This document shows positions 16,909 to 26,322 of a stretch of 64,000 nt of DNA, piece by piece. Under the pieces are notes generated by a model. It had not been told where the DNA came from. It made no database searches and saw nothing but the letters and a program-made list of their open reading frames with translations. How positions within the stretch are numbered: position 1 is the first letter of the stretch; each line of letters begins with the position of its first letter. The stretch is from contig NZ_WOFH01000001.1 in NCBI RefSeq assembly GCF_009733595.1, positions 744,001-808,000 on the forward strand. The letters run 5' to 3'. A program made the translations under genes and the position numbers. Source of the DNA: Actinomadura litoris (lineage in GTDB: Bacteria > Actinomycetota > Actinomycetes > Streptosporangiales > Streptosporangiaceae).

Positions 16909-18375
16909 ATGATCACCACAGCGGGTACCCGGCCCGGCGACACGGAGCGGATCGACCCCCATCTCCGCACGCTCGCGATCGTCGTCGTGCTCGGCGCGAT
17001 CATGACCGTCCTCGACAGCACGATCGTCAACGTCGCGATCAGCGCGCTCGGCAAGGACTTCGACACCTCGTTGTCGACCATCCAGTGGGTGGTGACGGGC
17101 TACACGCTGGCGCTGTCGATGGCGATCCCGCTGACCGCGTGGTCGGTGCGAAGATTCGGCTCCAAGACGATGTGGCTGCTCTCGCTCGGTCTGTTCATCA
17201 GCGGCTCGCTGCTGTGCGGGGTGGCGTGGTCTGTGCCGTCGTTGATCGCCTTCCGCGTCCTGCAGGGGCTCGGCGGCGGGATGCTGATGCCGATCGGGCA
17301 GACCATGCTCGCCCGTGAGGCCGGCCCCGAACGGATGGGACGGGTGATGAGCATCGTCTCGGTGCCCGCGATGCTGGCGCCGGCGCTCGGCCCGCTGCTC
17401 GGCGGGGTGATCGTCGACCATCTGAGCTGGCGGTGGATGTTCTTCGTCAACGTCCCGTTCTGCGTGGTCGCGCTGCTGGCGGCATGGCGGATGCTTCCGC
17501 GCGACACCGAGCGGAGCCCGGACGCCTCGCTGGACGTCCTCGGCATGCTGCTGCTGTCCCCCGGCCTGGCCGCCCTGGTCTACGGGCTGTCCGAGGCGGG
17601 CAATGGCACCAGCCTCACGGGCGGACGCTTCGTCGGCAGCGTGGTCGGCGGCGCCGTCCTGATCGCCGCGTTCCTCGTCCACGCCGTGCGCAAGGGCGAC
17701 GGCGCGCTCATCGACGTCCGGCGGCTGACCACTCGCGCGTTCACCAGCGCGACCGGCGGCTTCTTCCTCTACAGCCTGGCCGTCTTCGGGCTGATGATCC
17801 TGATCCCGCTGTTCGCGCGGATCGTGCAGGGTGAGTCCGCGCTCGACTCCGGCTGGCTCCTGGCGCCGCTGGGCGTCGGCGCGATGATCACGATGCTGGT
17901 GTCCGGACGGCTCGCCGACCGGTTCGGCGGCCGCTGGCCGGCCGCCGCGGGCCTGGTCGTCGTCCTGTGCGGCGCACTCATGCTCACCTCACTCGACCCC
18001 TCGACGGGACGAGCGGTGATCATGAGCGCGATGTTCGTCGTCGGCGTCGGGCACGGCCTGATCGGCCCGTCCCTGATGGCGATGAGCTACCAGGGACTTC
18101 CGCGCGAGGCGGTACCCGCCGCGACGACCGGCGCGAACGTCGTGATCCGCGTGGGCAGCTCCTTCGGCACCGCCGTGTCGGCGGTCATCCTGCAGATCGG
18201 CATCCGAGACAAGATCCCGGGCGCGAGCGGCAACCTCGGCGAGGCGGCCGGACAACCGGCGGCACTGTTGTCGGACGCCTTCACCGGCACCTTCTGGTGG
18301 CTCGGGGCGATCCTGCTGATCGCCCTTGTGCCGACCCTGACCATTCCGCGCAAGGTGAGGAGTTCACAGTCATGA
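16909..18375 (+). CDS. MFS transporter, DHA2 drug-efflux family
   Basis: The protein has 488 residues from ATG 16909, with ribosome site GGAAGGCGG. About 14 membrane segments are predicted by eye. TM1 has MTVLDSTIVNVAISALG, and SIQWVVTGYTLALS-like sequence follows (here TIQWVVTGYTLALS), both hallmarks of EmrB/QacA exporters; LGPLLGGVIVDHLSWRWMF is the antiporter motif C region. It probably exports a hydrophobic drug or metabolite. It is controlled by the divergent TetR gene through the repeated operators. Confidence 0.92.
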   Translation: MITTAGTRPGDTERIDPHLRTLAIVVVLGAIMTVLDSTIVNVAISALGKDFDTSLSTIQWVVTGYTLALSMAIPLTAWSVRRFGSKTMWLLSLGLFISGSLLCGVAWSVPSLIAFRVLQGLGGGMLMPIGQTMLAREAGPERMGRVMSIVSVPAMLAPALGPLLGGVIVDHLSWRWMFFVNVPFCVVALLAAWRMLPRDTERSPDASLDVLGMLLLSPGLAALVYGLSEAGNGTSLTGGRFVGSVVGGAVLIAAFLVHAVRKGDGALIDVRRLTTRAFTSATGGFFLYSLAVFGLMILIPLFARIVQGESALDSGWLLAPLGVGAMITMLVSGRLADRFGGRWPAAAGLVVVLCGALMLTSLDPSTGRAVIMSAMFVVGVGHGLIGPSLMAMSYQGLPREAVPAATTGANVVIRVGSSFGTAVSAVILQIGIRDKIPGASGNLGEAAGQPAALLSDAFTGTFWWLGAILLIALVPTLTIPRKVRSSQS

Positions 18376-18425
18376 GGATCCAGGGGGCGACGGGTATCCG
18401 GGCGGGGCCGCTCCGGTACGGGTGT

Positions 18426-18974
18426 CTACCGGCGCCCGCCGAACTCCCACTTGTGGACCTCGATGTCGGCGTACAGATCCGGGGCCAGGACGGCGCGTGC
18501 CGTGTCCGGGTCGGGTGCCCTCAGGAGAACCGCGGTGCCGAGCCAGGTGGCGCCGTCGTCGGACAGCAGCGGCCCGTAGGCGACCAGTTCGTCCTCGCCG
18601 GGCGGGACGGTGGGGGCGACGTCCTTCTCCGGGCCGAGGCCGAGCACGAGGAAGCGATCGCCGCCGGTCCGGCCGCCGGGAAAGTCCCACATGGTGCGTC
18701 CCAGCATGTTGCGCCACCGCCGCAACAGCACGTCCCGGTAGACGCCGGCCTGATAGCCGGGCTCGTCGAAGGCGAACGCGCGAGCGGCAGCGGGATCGGG
18801 CAGCTCAACGATATGCACGCTCCCGGTGGGCGTCTCATCATCGTCGGCGTAGGTGGGGCCACGAGCGATCAGTTCCCGCTCGTACCCGTCCATGTAGGCC
18901 CAGTGCTCTTCGCCCAACTTCCTGCGCAACGCCAAGGAGTCGGCGCGGTCACGGTGGTAGCAGAAGAACTCCAT
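18426..18974 (-). CDS. YciI-like protein with two YCII domains
   Basis: The 182-residue protein contains two ferredoxin-like YCII-type domains in tandem. The first spans about residues 1-95 (MEFFCYHRDRADSLALR, SVHIVELPDPAAARAFAFDE) and the second about 105-182 (RFLVLGLG, LLRAPDPDTARAVLA). YciI proteins are small dimeric proteins, often called dehydrogenase-like, with no firm reaction; a fused tandem would act as an intramolecular dimer. Its 3' end is 50 bp from the convergent MFS stop. Confidence 0.8.
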   Translation of the reverse strand: MEFFCYHRDRADSLALRRKLGEEHWAYMDGYERELIARGPTYADDDETPTGSVHIVELPDPAAARAFAFDEPGYQAGVYRDVLLRRWRNMLGRTMWDFPGGRTGGDRFLVLGLGPEKDVAPTVPPGEDELVAYGPLLSDDGATWLGTAVLLRAPDPDTARAVLAPDLYADIEVHKWEFGGRR

Positions 18975-19481
18975 GCACCACAGTCTTCACCGCGCCCCGC
19001 GGCGAGATGGAGCGGGGGGAGGCCATGCACTCGCCGCGCGATCTTGGGCCGGTGTGGGAACGAGAGCCGGAGCCAGGCTCGAAGAACTGAGCCACTGCGG
19101 CCGGAGCGCTGAGGAGTAAGGCCGCAAGCGGCCGGAGGGGGGTCAGGAGCCGAAGACCGAGAGGGGAGGGCCGAGGCCGATGCGGCCAGAGACCGAAAGC
19201 GGAGCGGCCCCCGGCCCCCACCGCGAACCGACGACCAAGTCCTGAGCCCCCATGACCACCCCGACCGCCAACACTGCGGCACCGACGACACCGCCTCAGC
19301 GGGGCAGCGGTCAACCCCGCCGGCCTCCGTCCTGCACGCTTCGAGGCGCAGGGCGAGTGAGTAGACGGCGCTCCTGGGGGTCACTAGAAGCAAGGTCAGC
19401 GAACAGAGGCAGGGCGAGGAGGCCGGAGCGCGGGAGGCCGGAGCGCGGGAGGCCGAAGGACCGGAGGCCGGGGGGCGAGTG

Positions 19482-19690
19482 GTCGCACGGCGGGGCGTCA
19501 CAAGGCGACACATCCAAGGCGGGAGGGCGAAGGACCGGAGGCCGGGGGGCCAGTGGCCGCAGGGCGGAAGACCGGAGGCCGGAGCCGGAGGCCGGAGCCG
19601 GAGGCCGGAGCCGGAGGCCGGAGCCGGAGGCCGGAGGGCGGGAGGTCACACGGCGGGGCGTCACAAGGCGACACGTCCCAAGGCGGGAGG
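19482..19690. repeat. 46-bp imperfect direct repeat pair
   Basis: 19482-19526 and 19645-19690 match apart from three small differences; both contain ACGGCGGGGCGTCACAAGG then CGACAC and end AAGGCGGGAGG. They bracket the 13-bp tandem repeats. Confidence 0.75.
19574..19632. repeat. 13-bp tandem repeats
   Basis: GGAGGCCGGAGCC occurs four times in tandem (19574, 19587, 19600, 19613) followed by a half unit GGAGGCC. The 13-bp period is not a multiple of three, so the array is not protein coding. Confidence 0.85.
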
Positions 19691-19987
19691 ACCCAGGATT
19701 GTCGACCGGAGGACCGAAGGCGGCGGAGCGCGGGGCCGACGGCCGCAGGACCGGATGGCGGAGGGGGTAGGCGTTCGCAGGAGCGCGGAGGCCGGCGGCG
19801 CAGGGCTGGAAGGTTGGAGGGTGGCAGGGGCGGGAGCTGGGGGCCGTGGATCCGGGGGGGTGGGGGCCGTGGATCCGGGGGGTGGGGGTCGTGGTTGGGG
19901 GTGTGGGTGGCGGGGGACGTGGGGGCGGGTGGCGGGGGATGTGGGGGCGGGTGAAATAGGGCTGTGGGGCGGGCTGTTGGCTCGGTC

Positions 19988-20755
19988 ATGAGTGCACCAC
20001 ACAGCAGTGCTTCGCAGCGGACGGCTGTCCGGATCGAGCAGAGTGGTAAGCGCGTCAGGGCTTACCTTGGCGGCCACCTGGTCGTTGACAGCACTTCGCC
20101 GTCTCTCGTCTGGGAGAACCCCTACTACCCCAGTTACTACCTGCCGGTGACGGACGTGCGGGCAGAGCTTGTCGAGGATGGGCCGGGCCAGCATTCGCCG
20201 AGCCGTGGGGACGCCACCCTCTTCACCGTGAAGGTGGACGGTAGGCAGGCGCCCGGTGCCGCCCAGCGCTACACCGAATCGCCGATCGAGGAACTGCGCG
20301 ACCTCGTCCGGCTGGACTGGGACGCCATGGACGCCTGGTTCGAGGAGGACGAGGAGGTCTTCGTCCACCCGCGCAGCCCTTATACGCGTGTCGACATCCT
20401 GCCCAGCTCCCGGCACGTTCGTGTCGAGGTGGACGGGGTGACGGTGGCGGAGTCGTCCAGCCCGCGTCTGCTTTTCGAGACGGGACTGCCGGTGCGCTAC
20501 TACCTGCCGAAGACGCATGTCCGGATGGATCTGCTGGAGCACACGGACACCATTACCCGCTGTCCCTACAAGGGCGATGCCGAGTATTGGTCGGTGCGTG
20601 CGAACGACAAGGTCCACGAGGACATCGCCTGGTCGTATCCGTCGCCGCTGGACGAGAGCCGCAAGGTACTCGGTCTTGTCTGCTTCTACAGCGAGAAGGT
20701 CGACATTTACGTGGACGGCGTCCAGCAGGAGCGTCCCAAGACCAAGTTCAGCTGA
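19988..20755 (+). CDS. tandem DUF427 domain protein
   Basis: The 255-residue protein has two DUF427 beta-rich units: residues about 10-95 (VRIEQSGKRVRAYLGGHLVV, then YYPSYYLPVTDVRAELVE) and about 130-250 (RVDILPSSRHVRVEVDGVTV, then RYYLPKTHVRMDLLE, then CPYKGDAEYW). CPYKG and the Y-x-LP motifs are family hallmarks. No reaction is established for DUF427. No signal peptide or membrane segment is present. The ATG at 19988 starts the conserved part; no good ribosome site precedes it. It is monocistronic. Confidence 0.85.
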   Translation: MSAPHSSASQRTAVRIEQSGKRVRAYLGGHLVVDSTSPSLVWENPYYPSYYLPVTDVRAELVEDGPGQHSPSRGDATLFTVKVDGRQAPGAAQRYTESPIEELRDLVRLDWDAMDAWFEEDEEVFVHPRSPYTRVDILPSSRHVRVEVDGVTVAESSSPRLLFETGLPVRYYLPKTHVRMDLLEHTDTITRCPYKGDAEYWSVRANDKVHEDIAWSYPSPLDESRKVLGLVCFYSEKVDIYVDGVQQERPKTKFS

Positions 20756-21024
20756 TCAGAGGCGCATGTGACGGTGCTGTTCCGCCTCCGCTTCGGCTTC
20801 GGTTGAGCGGAGGCCGAGCATGGCTCGGGCTCCCGGGGTGATTGCGGTGCTGTCGTCATGCTTGTGGGGCGCCAGGATCTGGCGGTGAAGCCTTTTGGCT
20901 GTTCTCTCCGTTTCCATTCATCTGGAGTTGGCGCCGATAGGGGGCTGAGAAGGTTGGCGAGGGGTCGGTCTTCCCGTGCTGGGGTTGTGTGGGTGCGCGG
21001 CGCATTTTTGGCGCGACTGGTGGG

Positions 21025-21858
21025 CTAGCCCAGGGCTTGGGCTACGGGGAGGTAGAGGCGGCCGAGGTCGTTTGAGATGGGGGCGCCGTACTCCATCACC
21101 GTGGTGGTGAACGCTGCCCGCAGTCCTCGTTTCTCGGCCCAGGTGATGATTTCCGGGTGCCTGGTGTCGATGTCCAGCCGCGACAGCTCGTTGACGGCCA
21201 GGTCGTCCAGCAGGGTTGTGGCGGTCTTCTCGTCCTGCGCGATTACGGGGCCCATCATGGTTTGCGGGCCGTTGCGCCAGCGGCCTCCGAATCCCACCAA
21301 GGCGCCACCGGCGTTTCGGATGACGCGGAAGTCCTCACAGAAGGACGGCATTTGACGCATGAGGGCCGCGCGTTTCGCGCCGAAGACCTCGTTATCGAGG
21401 GCAACTACATCTGAGATGTCGTCAGGTTCGGCTGGTGCGGAGCACTTGTTCGCAGGACCCAGCAGGTCGGGCATGACTCCCGTGTAGGTCACGCAGTGTC
21501 CGACTGAGCGGAACCCGAGGCGTTCGTACACCGGACGGCCGTACTCGGTCGCGGTGAGGCACAGGCTCGCGGTTCCCGCGTGTTCCATCGCGTACCGCAT
21601 GAGGTTCCCGGCGATGCCCCGCCGCTCGTGGCGCGGTGCCGTGAGCACCATGCTGATGGCCGCGACATCGGGCCCGTAGGGGGTCGATACGACCGTGCCG
21701 AGCAGGCCGTCCCCGTCCGGGTCGTCGAGGCCGTACACGTTCCCGACCTCGAAGAGCAGGCGCCACTTGCGGTCTTCGGCGCCCCAGTCACGGCTGACGG
21801 CGAGCCGCTGGCAGGCGGGCAGGTCGTCCAGGTCGAGCCGCCGTACCGCCCCGTCCAT
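21025..21858 (-). CDS. GNAT family N-acetyltransferase
   Basis: The 277-residue protein begins MDGAVRRLDLDDLPACQRLA behind GGAGGGGGACCCG. The acetyl-CoA site is in the first half: AISMVLTAPRHERRGIAGNL (R-x-x-G-x-A/G type), then TEYGRPVYERLGF. The second half (from about residue 145) keeps a GNAT-like shape (VIRNAGGALVGFGGR) without a clear CoA motif, so it is probably a double-GNAT protein with one active site. The acceptor is unknown. Confidence 0.85.
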   Translation of the reverse strand: MDGAVRRLDLDDLPACQRLAVSRDWGAEDRKWRLLFEVGNVYGLDDPDGDGLLGTVVSTPYGPDVAAISMVLTAPRHERRGIAGNLMRYAMEHAGTASLCLTATEYGRPVYERLGFRSVGHCVTYTGVMPDLLGPANKCSAPAEPDDISDVVALDNEVFGAKRAALMRQMPSFCEDFRVIRNAGGALVGFGGRWRNGPQTMMGPVIAQDEKTATTLLDDLAVNELSRLDIDTRHPEIITWAEKRGLRAAFTTTVMEYGAPISNDLGRLYLPVAQALG

Positions 21859-22008
21859 CGGGTCCCCCTCCGTTTGCTACACGGACCCTAGGGCGCCTCA
21901 GTCCGGGATTCCAACGGGTTAACGAGGGGCACGGATCGTTCGCTCGGGGGACGAGGATCACCCGGCAGGGGGAAGGACGATCAGGCGCGGCTCACGAGAC
22001 TCGGTCCC

Positions 22009-23271
22009 ATGGTGATCATGTCTCGCAGGGCGGTGCTGGCGGCCGGGGTTGTTTCAGTGCTGGGGGCGACCTCGTTCGTGCAGCCCGGGACCGCGTCCGC
22101 GACGGAACCTGCGCGGAAGGTCCGGCTGTCCCTCCCGGCTCCCACCGGCAAGGCCGAGGTCGGGACGACGGACCTTCATCTCGTCGACCGTTCGCGCCGT
22201 GACCCGTGGGTGTCGTCCAAGCCGTACCGGGAGTTGATGGTGACCGTCCGGTACCCGGCGCGGGCCACCCTCGACTATCCCGTGGTACCACAGATGCCCG
22301 CCAAGGCCGCCGAGCATTTCGACACCGTGGTGTCCGAAGGGGACGATCCGCTCGTCCCGGCCGGAAGAGTCGACTGGGCTGCCACCAGCACCCATTCGTA
22401 TGCGGGGGCACCCGTCGATCGGTGGGGTGGACGTCATCCGGTGGTTCTCTACTCGCCGGGCCACCGGACGCCGCGCGCGCTCGGCACGCTGCTGGCCGAG
22501 GATCTGGCGTCGCGCGGATATGTCGTGGTCTCCATGGACCACACCTACGACCCGAGTGAGGTCGAATTCCCCGGCGGCCGCGTGGAGCCCCATGCCCAGC
22601 CGCACGAGACCCCGGAGAACATCGGCGCCCTACTCGCCAAGGAGGTGGCGACCCGCAGCGACGACGCCCGGTTCGTTTTGGACGAGATCACGCGGCTGAA
22701 CCGCGGCCACAATCCCGACGCGGGGCAACGGCCGCTGCCGCGCGGGCTTCGAGGCGCGATGGATCTGTCCCGCATTGGCATGTTCGGGCATTCCCTTGGC
22801 GGTGCCGCGTCGGCCCAGACCATGCATGACGATCGACGTGTGGGAGCTGGGATGAACATGGACGGCGGGATGCTGTTCAATGGAACGCCGATCGGTTCGG
22901 TTTTCAAGAACGGGCTGTCCCGGCCATTCCTGCTCATGAACTCGGACCCGTTCGATCACACAGCTCCGGAGCTTCAGCCCTTCTGGAACAACCTGCGCGG
23001 CTGGCGTCGAAACACACAGCTCAAGGGCTCGGCGCATAATTCCTATACCGACCTCGTCGCGCAGGTGCCGCAGTTGTTCAAGGCCGGGTTGATATCCAGG
23101 GAAGGCGTCATCCAGACGATCGGCACGGACGATCCGTCCCGCGCCGCCCGCGCGCTGGACGCCGAGCGCGCCGTGGCCGGGTCCTTCTTCGACCTCCAGC
23201 TCCGCCACCGCGATGACCACCTGCTGGACGGCCCGACGCCTCGCTTCCCCGACCTGAGGTTCGTCCCGTGA
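22009..23271 (+). CDS. secreted alpha/beta hydrolase (PAF-acetylhydrolase/lipase-like), probable Tat substrate
   Basis: The 420-residue protein starts at ATG 22009 (another ATG at 22018). SRRAVLAAGVVSVLGA is a twin-arginine-type signal peptide, ending near ASA. In the hydrolase domain HPVVLYSPGH is the oxyanion strand, GHSLGG supplies the nucleophile Ser, and a His lies in GSAHNSYTD. This layout matches the PAF-acetylhydrolase-like secreted esterases of actinomycetes that hydrolyse short esters or lipids. It is the only gene of its unit; 168 bp separate it from the next methyltransferase. Confidence 0.88.
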   Translation: MVIMSRRAVLAAGVVSVLGATSFVQPGTASATEPARKVRLSLPAPTGKAEVGTTDLHLVDRSRRDPWVSSKPYRELMVTVRYPARATLDYPVVPQMPAKAAEHFDTVVSEGDDPLVPAGRVDWAATSTHSYAGAPVDRWGGRHPVVLYSPGHRTPRALGTLLAEDLASRGYVVVSMDHTYDPSEVEFPGGRVEPHAQPHETPENIGALLAKEVATRSDDARFVLDEITRLNRGHNPDAGQRPLPRGLRGAMDLSRIGMFGHSLGGAASAQTMHDDRRVGAGMNMDGGMLFNGTPIGSVFKNGLSRPFLLMNSDPFDHTAPELQPFWNNLRGWRRNTQLKGSAHNSYTDLVAQVPQLFKAGLISREGVIQTIGTDDPSRAARALDAERAVAGSFFDLQLRHRDDHLLDGPTPRFPDLRFVP

Positions 23272-23438
23272 CCAAGGCAGGGCCCGCCACGCCCCGTACC
23301 GTCCCGCTTCCTCCCAGTATGTCGAGGGAGACCCAGGCCGAAACGGCCGCGACCTAGTTTCAAGATCCTCTTCCGTGCGGGCCCCGCCGCAGGTCAGGAT
23401 GATCCTTGCCGGACCTCACCACCCACGGGAGCCTCACC

Positions 23439-24260
23439 ATGACCCACGACTCGCAGGACGACTCGATCAAGCGGAACCTGGACACGTCCATCCCGCATTC
23501 CGCGCGGGTCTGGAACTACTGGCTCGGCGGTAAGGACAACTATCCTCCCGACCGAGCGGCGGGCGACCACTTCATCGCGACGTTTCCGAGCATCGTCGAG
23601 ATCGCGCGCCAGTCCCGGCTGCTGCTCGGACGGGTCGTCCGGCACCTCGCGGGGGACGAGGGGATCCGGCAGTTCCTCGACATCGGCACCGGCCTCCCGA
23701 CCGTGGACAACACGCACGAACTCGCGCAGCGCGTCGCGCCGGACGCCCGGATCGTCTACGTCGACAACGACCCCCTCGTCCTCACGCACGCCCGCGCCCT
23801 GCTCACCAGCACCCCCGAGGGACGCACCGCCTACATCGACGCGGACCTGCGCAGCCCCGACCAGATCGTCCAGAAGGCCGCCGACACCCTCGACTTCGAC
23901 GAGCCCATCGCGCTGATGCTGATGGGGATCCTCGGCCACATCCCGGACGAGGCGCAGCCGCACACGATCGTCCGGAACCTGGTGGACGCGCTGCCGTCCG
24001 GCAGTTTCCTGTCCATCTGGGACGGCGTGAACGTGGTCACCGGCGACGCCTTGGAAGCCGCCCAAGAGGATTACAACGAGGGCGACGCCGACCCCTACTA
24101 CCTGCGCAGCCCCGAAGAGATCACGCAGTTCTTCGACGGCATGGAACTGCTCGACCCCGGCGTCGTGACGATCTCCCACTGGCGTCCCGCCCCGGACGCC
24201 GAAGAGCGCGGAAACCTGAGGGAGGTCGACGCCCTCTGCGGAGTCGCCCGCAAACCCTGA
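23439..24260 (+). CDS. SAM-dependent methyltransferase, DUF574 family
   Basis: The 273-residue protein starts at ATG 23439 with GGGAG eight bases upstream. The family signature ARVWNYWLGGKDNYPPDRAA is near the N-terminus, the SAM-binding strand reads FLDIGTGLPT, and VYVDNDPLVLTHARALL binds the adenosine. DUF574 methyltransferases are very numerous in filamentous actinomycetes and their substrates are mostly unknown. A weak hairpin follows before the convergent ricT gene. Confidence 0.92.
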   Translation: MTHDSQDDSIKRNLDTSIPHSARVWNYWLGGKDNYPPDRAAGDHFIATFPSIVEIARQSRLLLGRVVRHLAGDEGIRQFLDIGTGLPTVDNTHELAQRVAPDARIVYVDNDPLVLTHARALLTSTPEGRTAYIDADLRSPDQIVQKAADTLDFDEPIALMLMGILGHIPDEAQPHTIVRNLVDALPSGSFLSIWDGVNVVTGDALEAAQEDYNEGDADPYYLRSPEEITQFFDGMELLDPGVVTISHWRPAPDAEERGNLREVDALCGVARKP

Positions 24261-24287
24261 ACCGCGACGCCCCTACCGAGCCGCCGC

Positions 24288-24312
24288 CCCGCCAACGATC
24301 TTCGCTGGCGGG
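24288..24312. terminator. hairpin between convergent methyltransferase and ricT
   Basis: CCCGCCA and TGGCGGG flank an 11-nt loop, 28 bp beyond the methyltransferase stop and 60 bp beyond the ricT stop. A bidirectional terminator is likely. Confidence 0.5.
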
Positions 24313-24372
24313 TAGGTGTGGGGCGCTTCGTGTTATCCGGGTGAAGGGTCCCTGATCAGGGGCGACCCCGGG

Positions 24373-25197
24373 TCAGGTTGGGTCGTTGTAGTGGGCTTCG
24401 TGTTGTTGGCGGGGGGAGCAGACGGAGGCGGACGGGCAGGAGCAGCGGCGGGAGCCGACCTTCACCGTCACGCGGTCGCCGGGCACGTTGTAGCCGATGA
24501 CCTGGCCTTCTCCCTCGGGCGTGCTCACCCGGGAGCCCAGGCGGGGTGCGCTCTCCTTGAATTCCATGTAGAGCGGGTGCTCGTATTTCAGGCAGCACAT
24601 CAGACGTCCGCAGGCGCCCGCGATGCGCAGGGGGTTGACCGGAAGGTCCTGTTCCTTGGCCATGCGGACGGACACGGGCTCGAAATCCTTGAGGAACGTC
24701 GCGCAGCACAGGTCGCGGCCGCAGGGCCCGATCCCGCCCTGGAGACGGGCCTCGTCGCGGGGGCCGACCTGGCGGAGTTCGACGCGGGCCTTGATGCCGC
24801 GGGCCAGGTCGCGGACGAGGGCGCGGAAGTCGACGCGGTGCGGCGCGGTGAAGTAGATCTTGAAGATGTTCTCGGCGTCGAGGTAGTCGACGCCGATGAC
24901 CTTCATCGGGAGGTCGTGTTTGCGGATCAGGCGTTTGGCGATCGAGCGGCCCTCGGCGCGGCGGCGGCGGTTGGCCTCGTCGCGGGCGAGGTGCTCGTCG
25001 GCGGCGGGTCCGGCGCATTCGGGGAGGCCGCCGATGTCGTCGGAGACCCATTGCGGCGCCCAGACGCACTCGGCGACCTCGGGGCCCGCGTCGGTGGGGA
25101 CGAGGACCTTGTCACCCACCTTCGGCGTGTGCGGGCCTGGGTCGAGGTAGTACAGGCGGCCGTACCGGGTGAAGCTGACTGCCATCACCATGCCCAC
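24373..25197 (-). CDS. ricT: PSP1-domain protein RicT (YaaT-like)
   Basis: The protein has 274 residues from GTG 25197 (CGGAG seven bases upstream; product begins MGMVMAVSF). The PSP1 C-terminal domain is clear: IFKIYFTAPHRVDFRALVRD, then GPCGRDLCC and GACGRLMCCLKYE, with Cys motifs that bind iron-sulfur in characterised homologues. An extra Cys cluster, RRCSCPSASVC, sits near the end. In Bacillus the homologue works with RNase Y complexes; in actinobacteria its partner is not established. It is near holB and tmk, a common arrangement. Confidence 0.92.
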   Translation of the reverse strand: MGMVMAVSFTRYGRLYYLDPGPHTPKVGDKVLVPTDAGPEVAECVWAPQWVSDDIGGLPECAGPAADEHLARDEANRRRRAEGRSIAKRLIRKHDLPMKVIGVDYLDAENIFKIYFTAPHRVDFRALVRDLARGIKARVELRQVGPRDEARLQGGIGPCGRDLCCATFLKDFEPVSVRMAKEQDLPVNPLRIAGACGRLMCCLKYEHPLYMEFKESAPRLGSRVSTPEGEGQVIGYNVPGDRVTVKVGSRRCSCPSASVCSPRQQHEAHYNDPT

Positions 25198-25275
25198 GGT
25201 TTCGCTCCGTTCGCCCGATTCCGTGAGACACACTCTATGACGTCTTGTCCGGTTGGCTCCGCTACGCGCCGTTGA

Positions 25276-26322
25276 TTACCAGGCGGCGTCGGTGAGATCG
25301 CGCGCGTCCATCAGCGAGCGGTCGGCGAAGAGGCGGCCGTCGGTGAAGGAGATCAGCAGGTGGCGGCCGGTGTGGTCGGTGTCGAGGACGGACACGCGGC
25401 CCTTGGACGGCTGCCGCGCGATCGTCTTCGTCGGCCTGCGGGCGCCGGGCGTGAACGCCTGGAGGGTGATCTGTCCGCGGTCGGCGAGCGCGGCGATGAC
25501 CTGCCGTCCGTCGCGGGTCAGGACGGCGTGGGACGCGCCCCTCGGCAGGTTCAGGACGGGCTTGCTGGCCTTGAGGTCGCCGGACGGGCCGCTGGTGTCG
25601 AGCGCGCGGACCTGGTGCCGCGCCTCGGTCACCTTCCCGTCGACGCGGCGCAGCGGGCTCCAGACGAAGGCGAGAGTGTCACCGGCCCATGAGAGGCTGC
25701 CCACGTGGGCGGGGAGCCGGGTCGTCCACGATTTGCGGGCGCCGGTGCGGGCGGAGACGACGTCCACCCGGCTCCGCGTGCCCCGGTAGGTGACGTAGGC
25801 GATGCGGTCGCCGTCCGGGCTCACGGCCTGGTCGGAGTAGGCGGTGGAGACGCCCGCGAGCGTCGCCTTGGGGAGCGGCTGGAGGGCGGACGGGCGGCCG
25901 TCCTCGTCCAGCTTGAGGCGCTGGAACACGACCTCGCGGGAGGGCGAGTAGGACGAGACGGTGAACGTTCCGGCGCGTCCCGACGAGACGCGCTGGTAGC
26001 GGCTGCCGGGCGGCGCGGCGACGGGCAGGCCGGCGGTGCCGCCGCGCAGGTCGCGGACGACGAGGGCGGTCCCGGTGTCGCGGACGCCGACCACGAAGCG
26101 GGACGAGGAGGTCTGCTCGCTCTTGGACGCGGGCTCGGCCTCGTGCTTCTTGCTCGACGCACGCTGGCGGTTGTGGACGACGTCCACGCCGCCGCCGATG
26201 ACCAACGCCATCCCGGCGGCGACACCGACCGGGAGGAGCCCCTTCCACGCGGAGCCGATCCGCGATCTTCCGTCCATGGGGTTGCCCCGCACCAGCCTCT
26301 CCGCGCCCGTCCAGTCGTCCAA
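25276..26322 (-). CDS. membrane-anchored beta-propeller-like protein
   Basis: From TTG 26322 the protein has 348 residues; an ATG at 26277 would remove 15. A short cytoplasmic N-terminus is followed by one membrane helix (LLPVGVAAGMALVIGGGVDV) and a Ser/Lys-rich linker. The outside part has repeated strands such as QAVSPDGDRIAYVTYRG, GSLSWAGDTLAFVW and HAVLTRDGRQVIAAL, as in TolB/WD40-like propellers. The function is unknown. It lies 78 bp upstream of ricT on the same strand and may be cotranscribed. Confidence 0.7.
   Translation of the reverse strand: MDDWTGAERLVRGNPMDGRSRIGSAWKGLLPVGVAAGMALVIGGGVDVVHNRQRASSKKHEAEPASKSEQTSSSRFVVGVRDTGTALVVRDLRGGTAGLPVAAPPGSRYQRVSSGRAGTFTVSSYSPSREVVFQRLKLDEDGRPSALQPLPKATLAGVSTAYSDQAVSPDGDRIAYVTYRGTRSRVDVVSARTGARKSWTTRLPAHVGSLSWAGDTLAFVWSPLRRVDGKVTEARHQVRALDTSGPSGDLKASKPVLNLPRGASHAVLTRDGRQVIAALADRGQITLQAFTPGARRPTKTIARQPSKGRVSVLDTDHTGRHLLISFTDGRLFADRSLMDARDLTDAAW

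Larger units (their letters stand above)
18975..19987. other. about 1 kb gene-free, strongly G-rich on the plus strand
   Basis: No frame here has family resemblance or normal codon bias. The plus strand becomes almost purely G/A/C with long G runs from about 19430 to 19960, including G-tract clusters (about 19840-19960) that could form G-quadruplexes. Short and long direct repeats are listed separately. Confidence 0.5.

Noticed and set aside
15604..18375. A 923-codon plus-strand frame ending in the MFS transporter
   Set aside because: The part before 16909 is antisense to the lipoprotein hydrolase and TetR genes; the transporter begins at ATG 16909 behind GGAAGGCGG.
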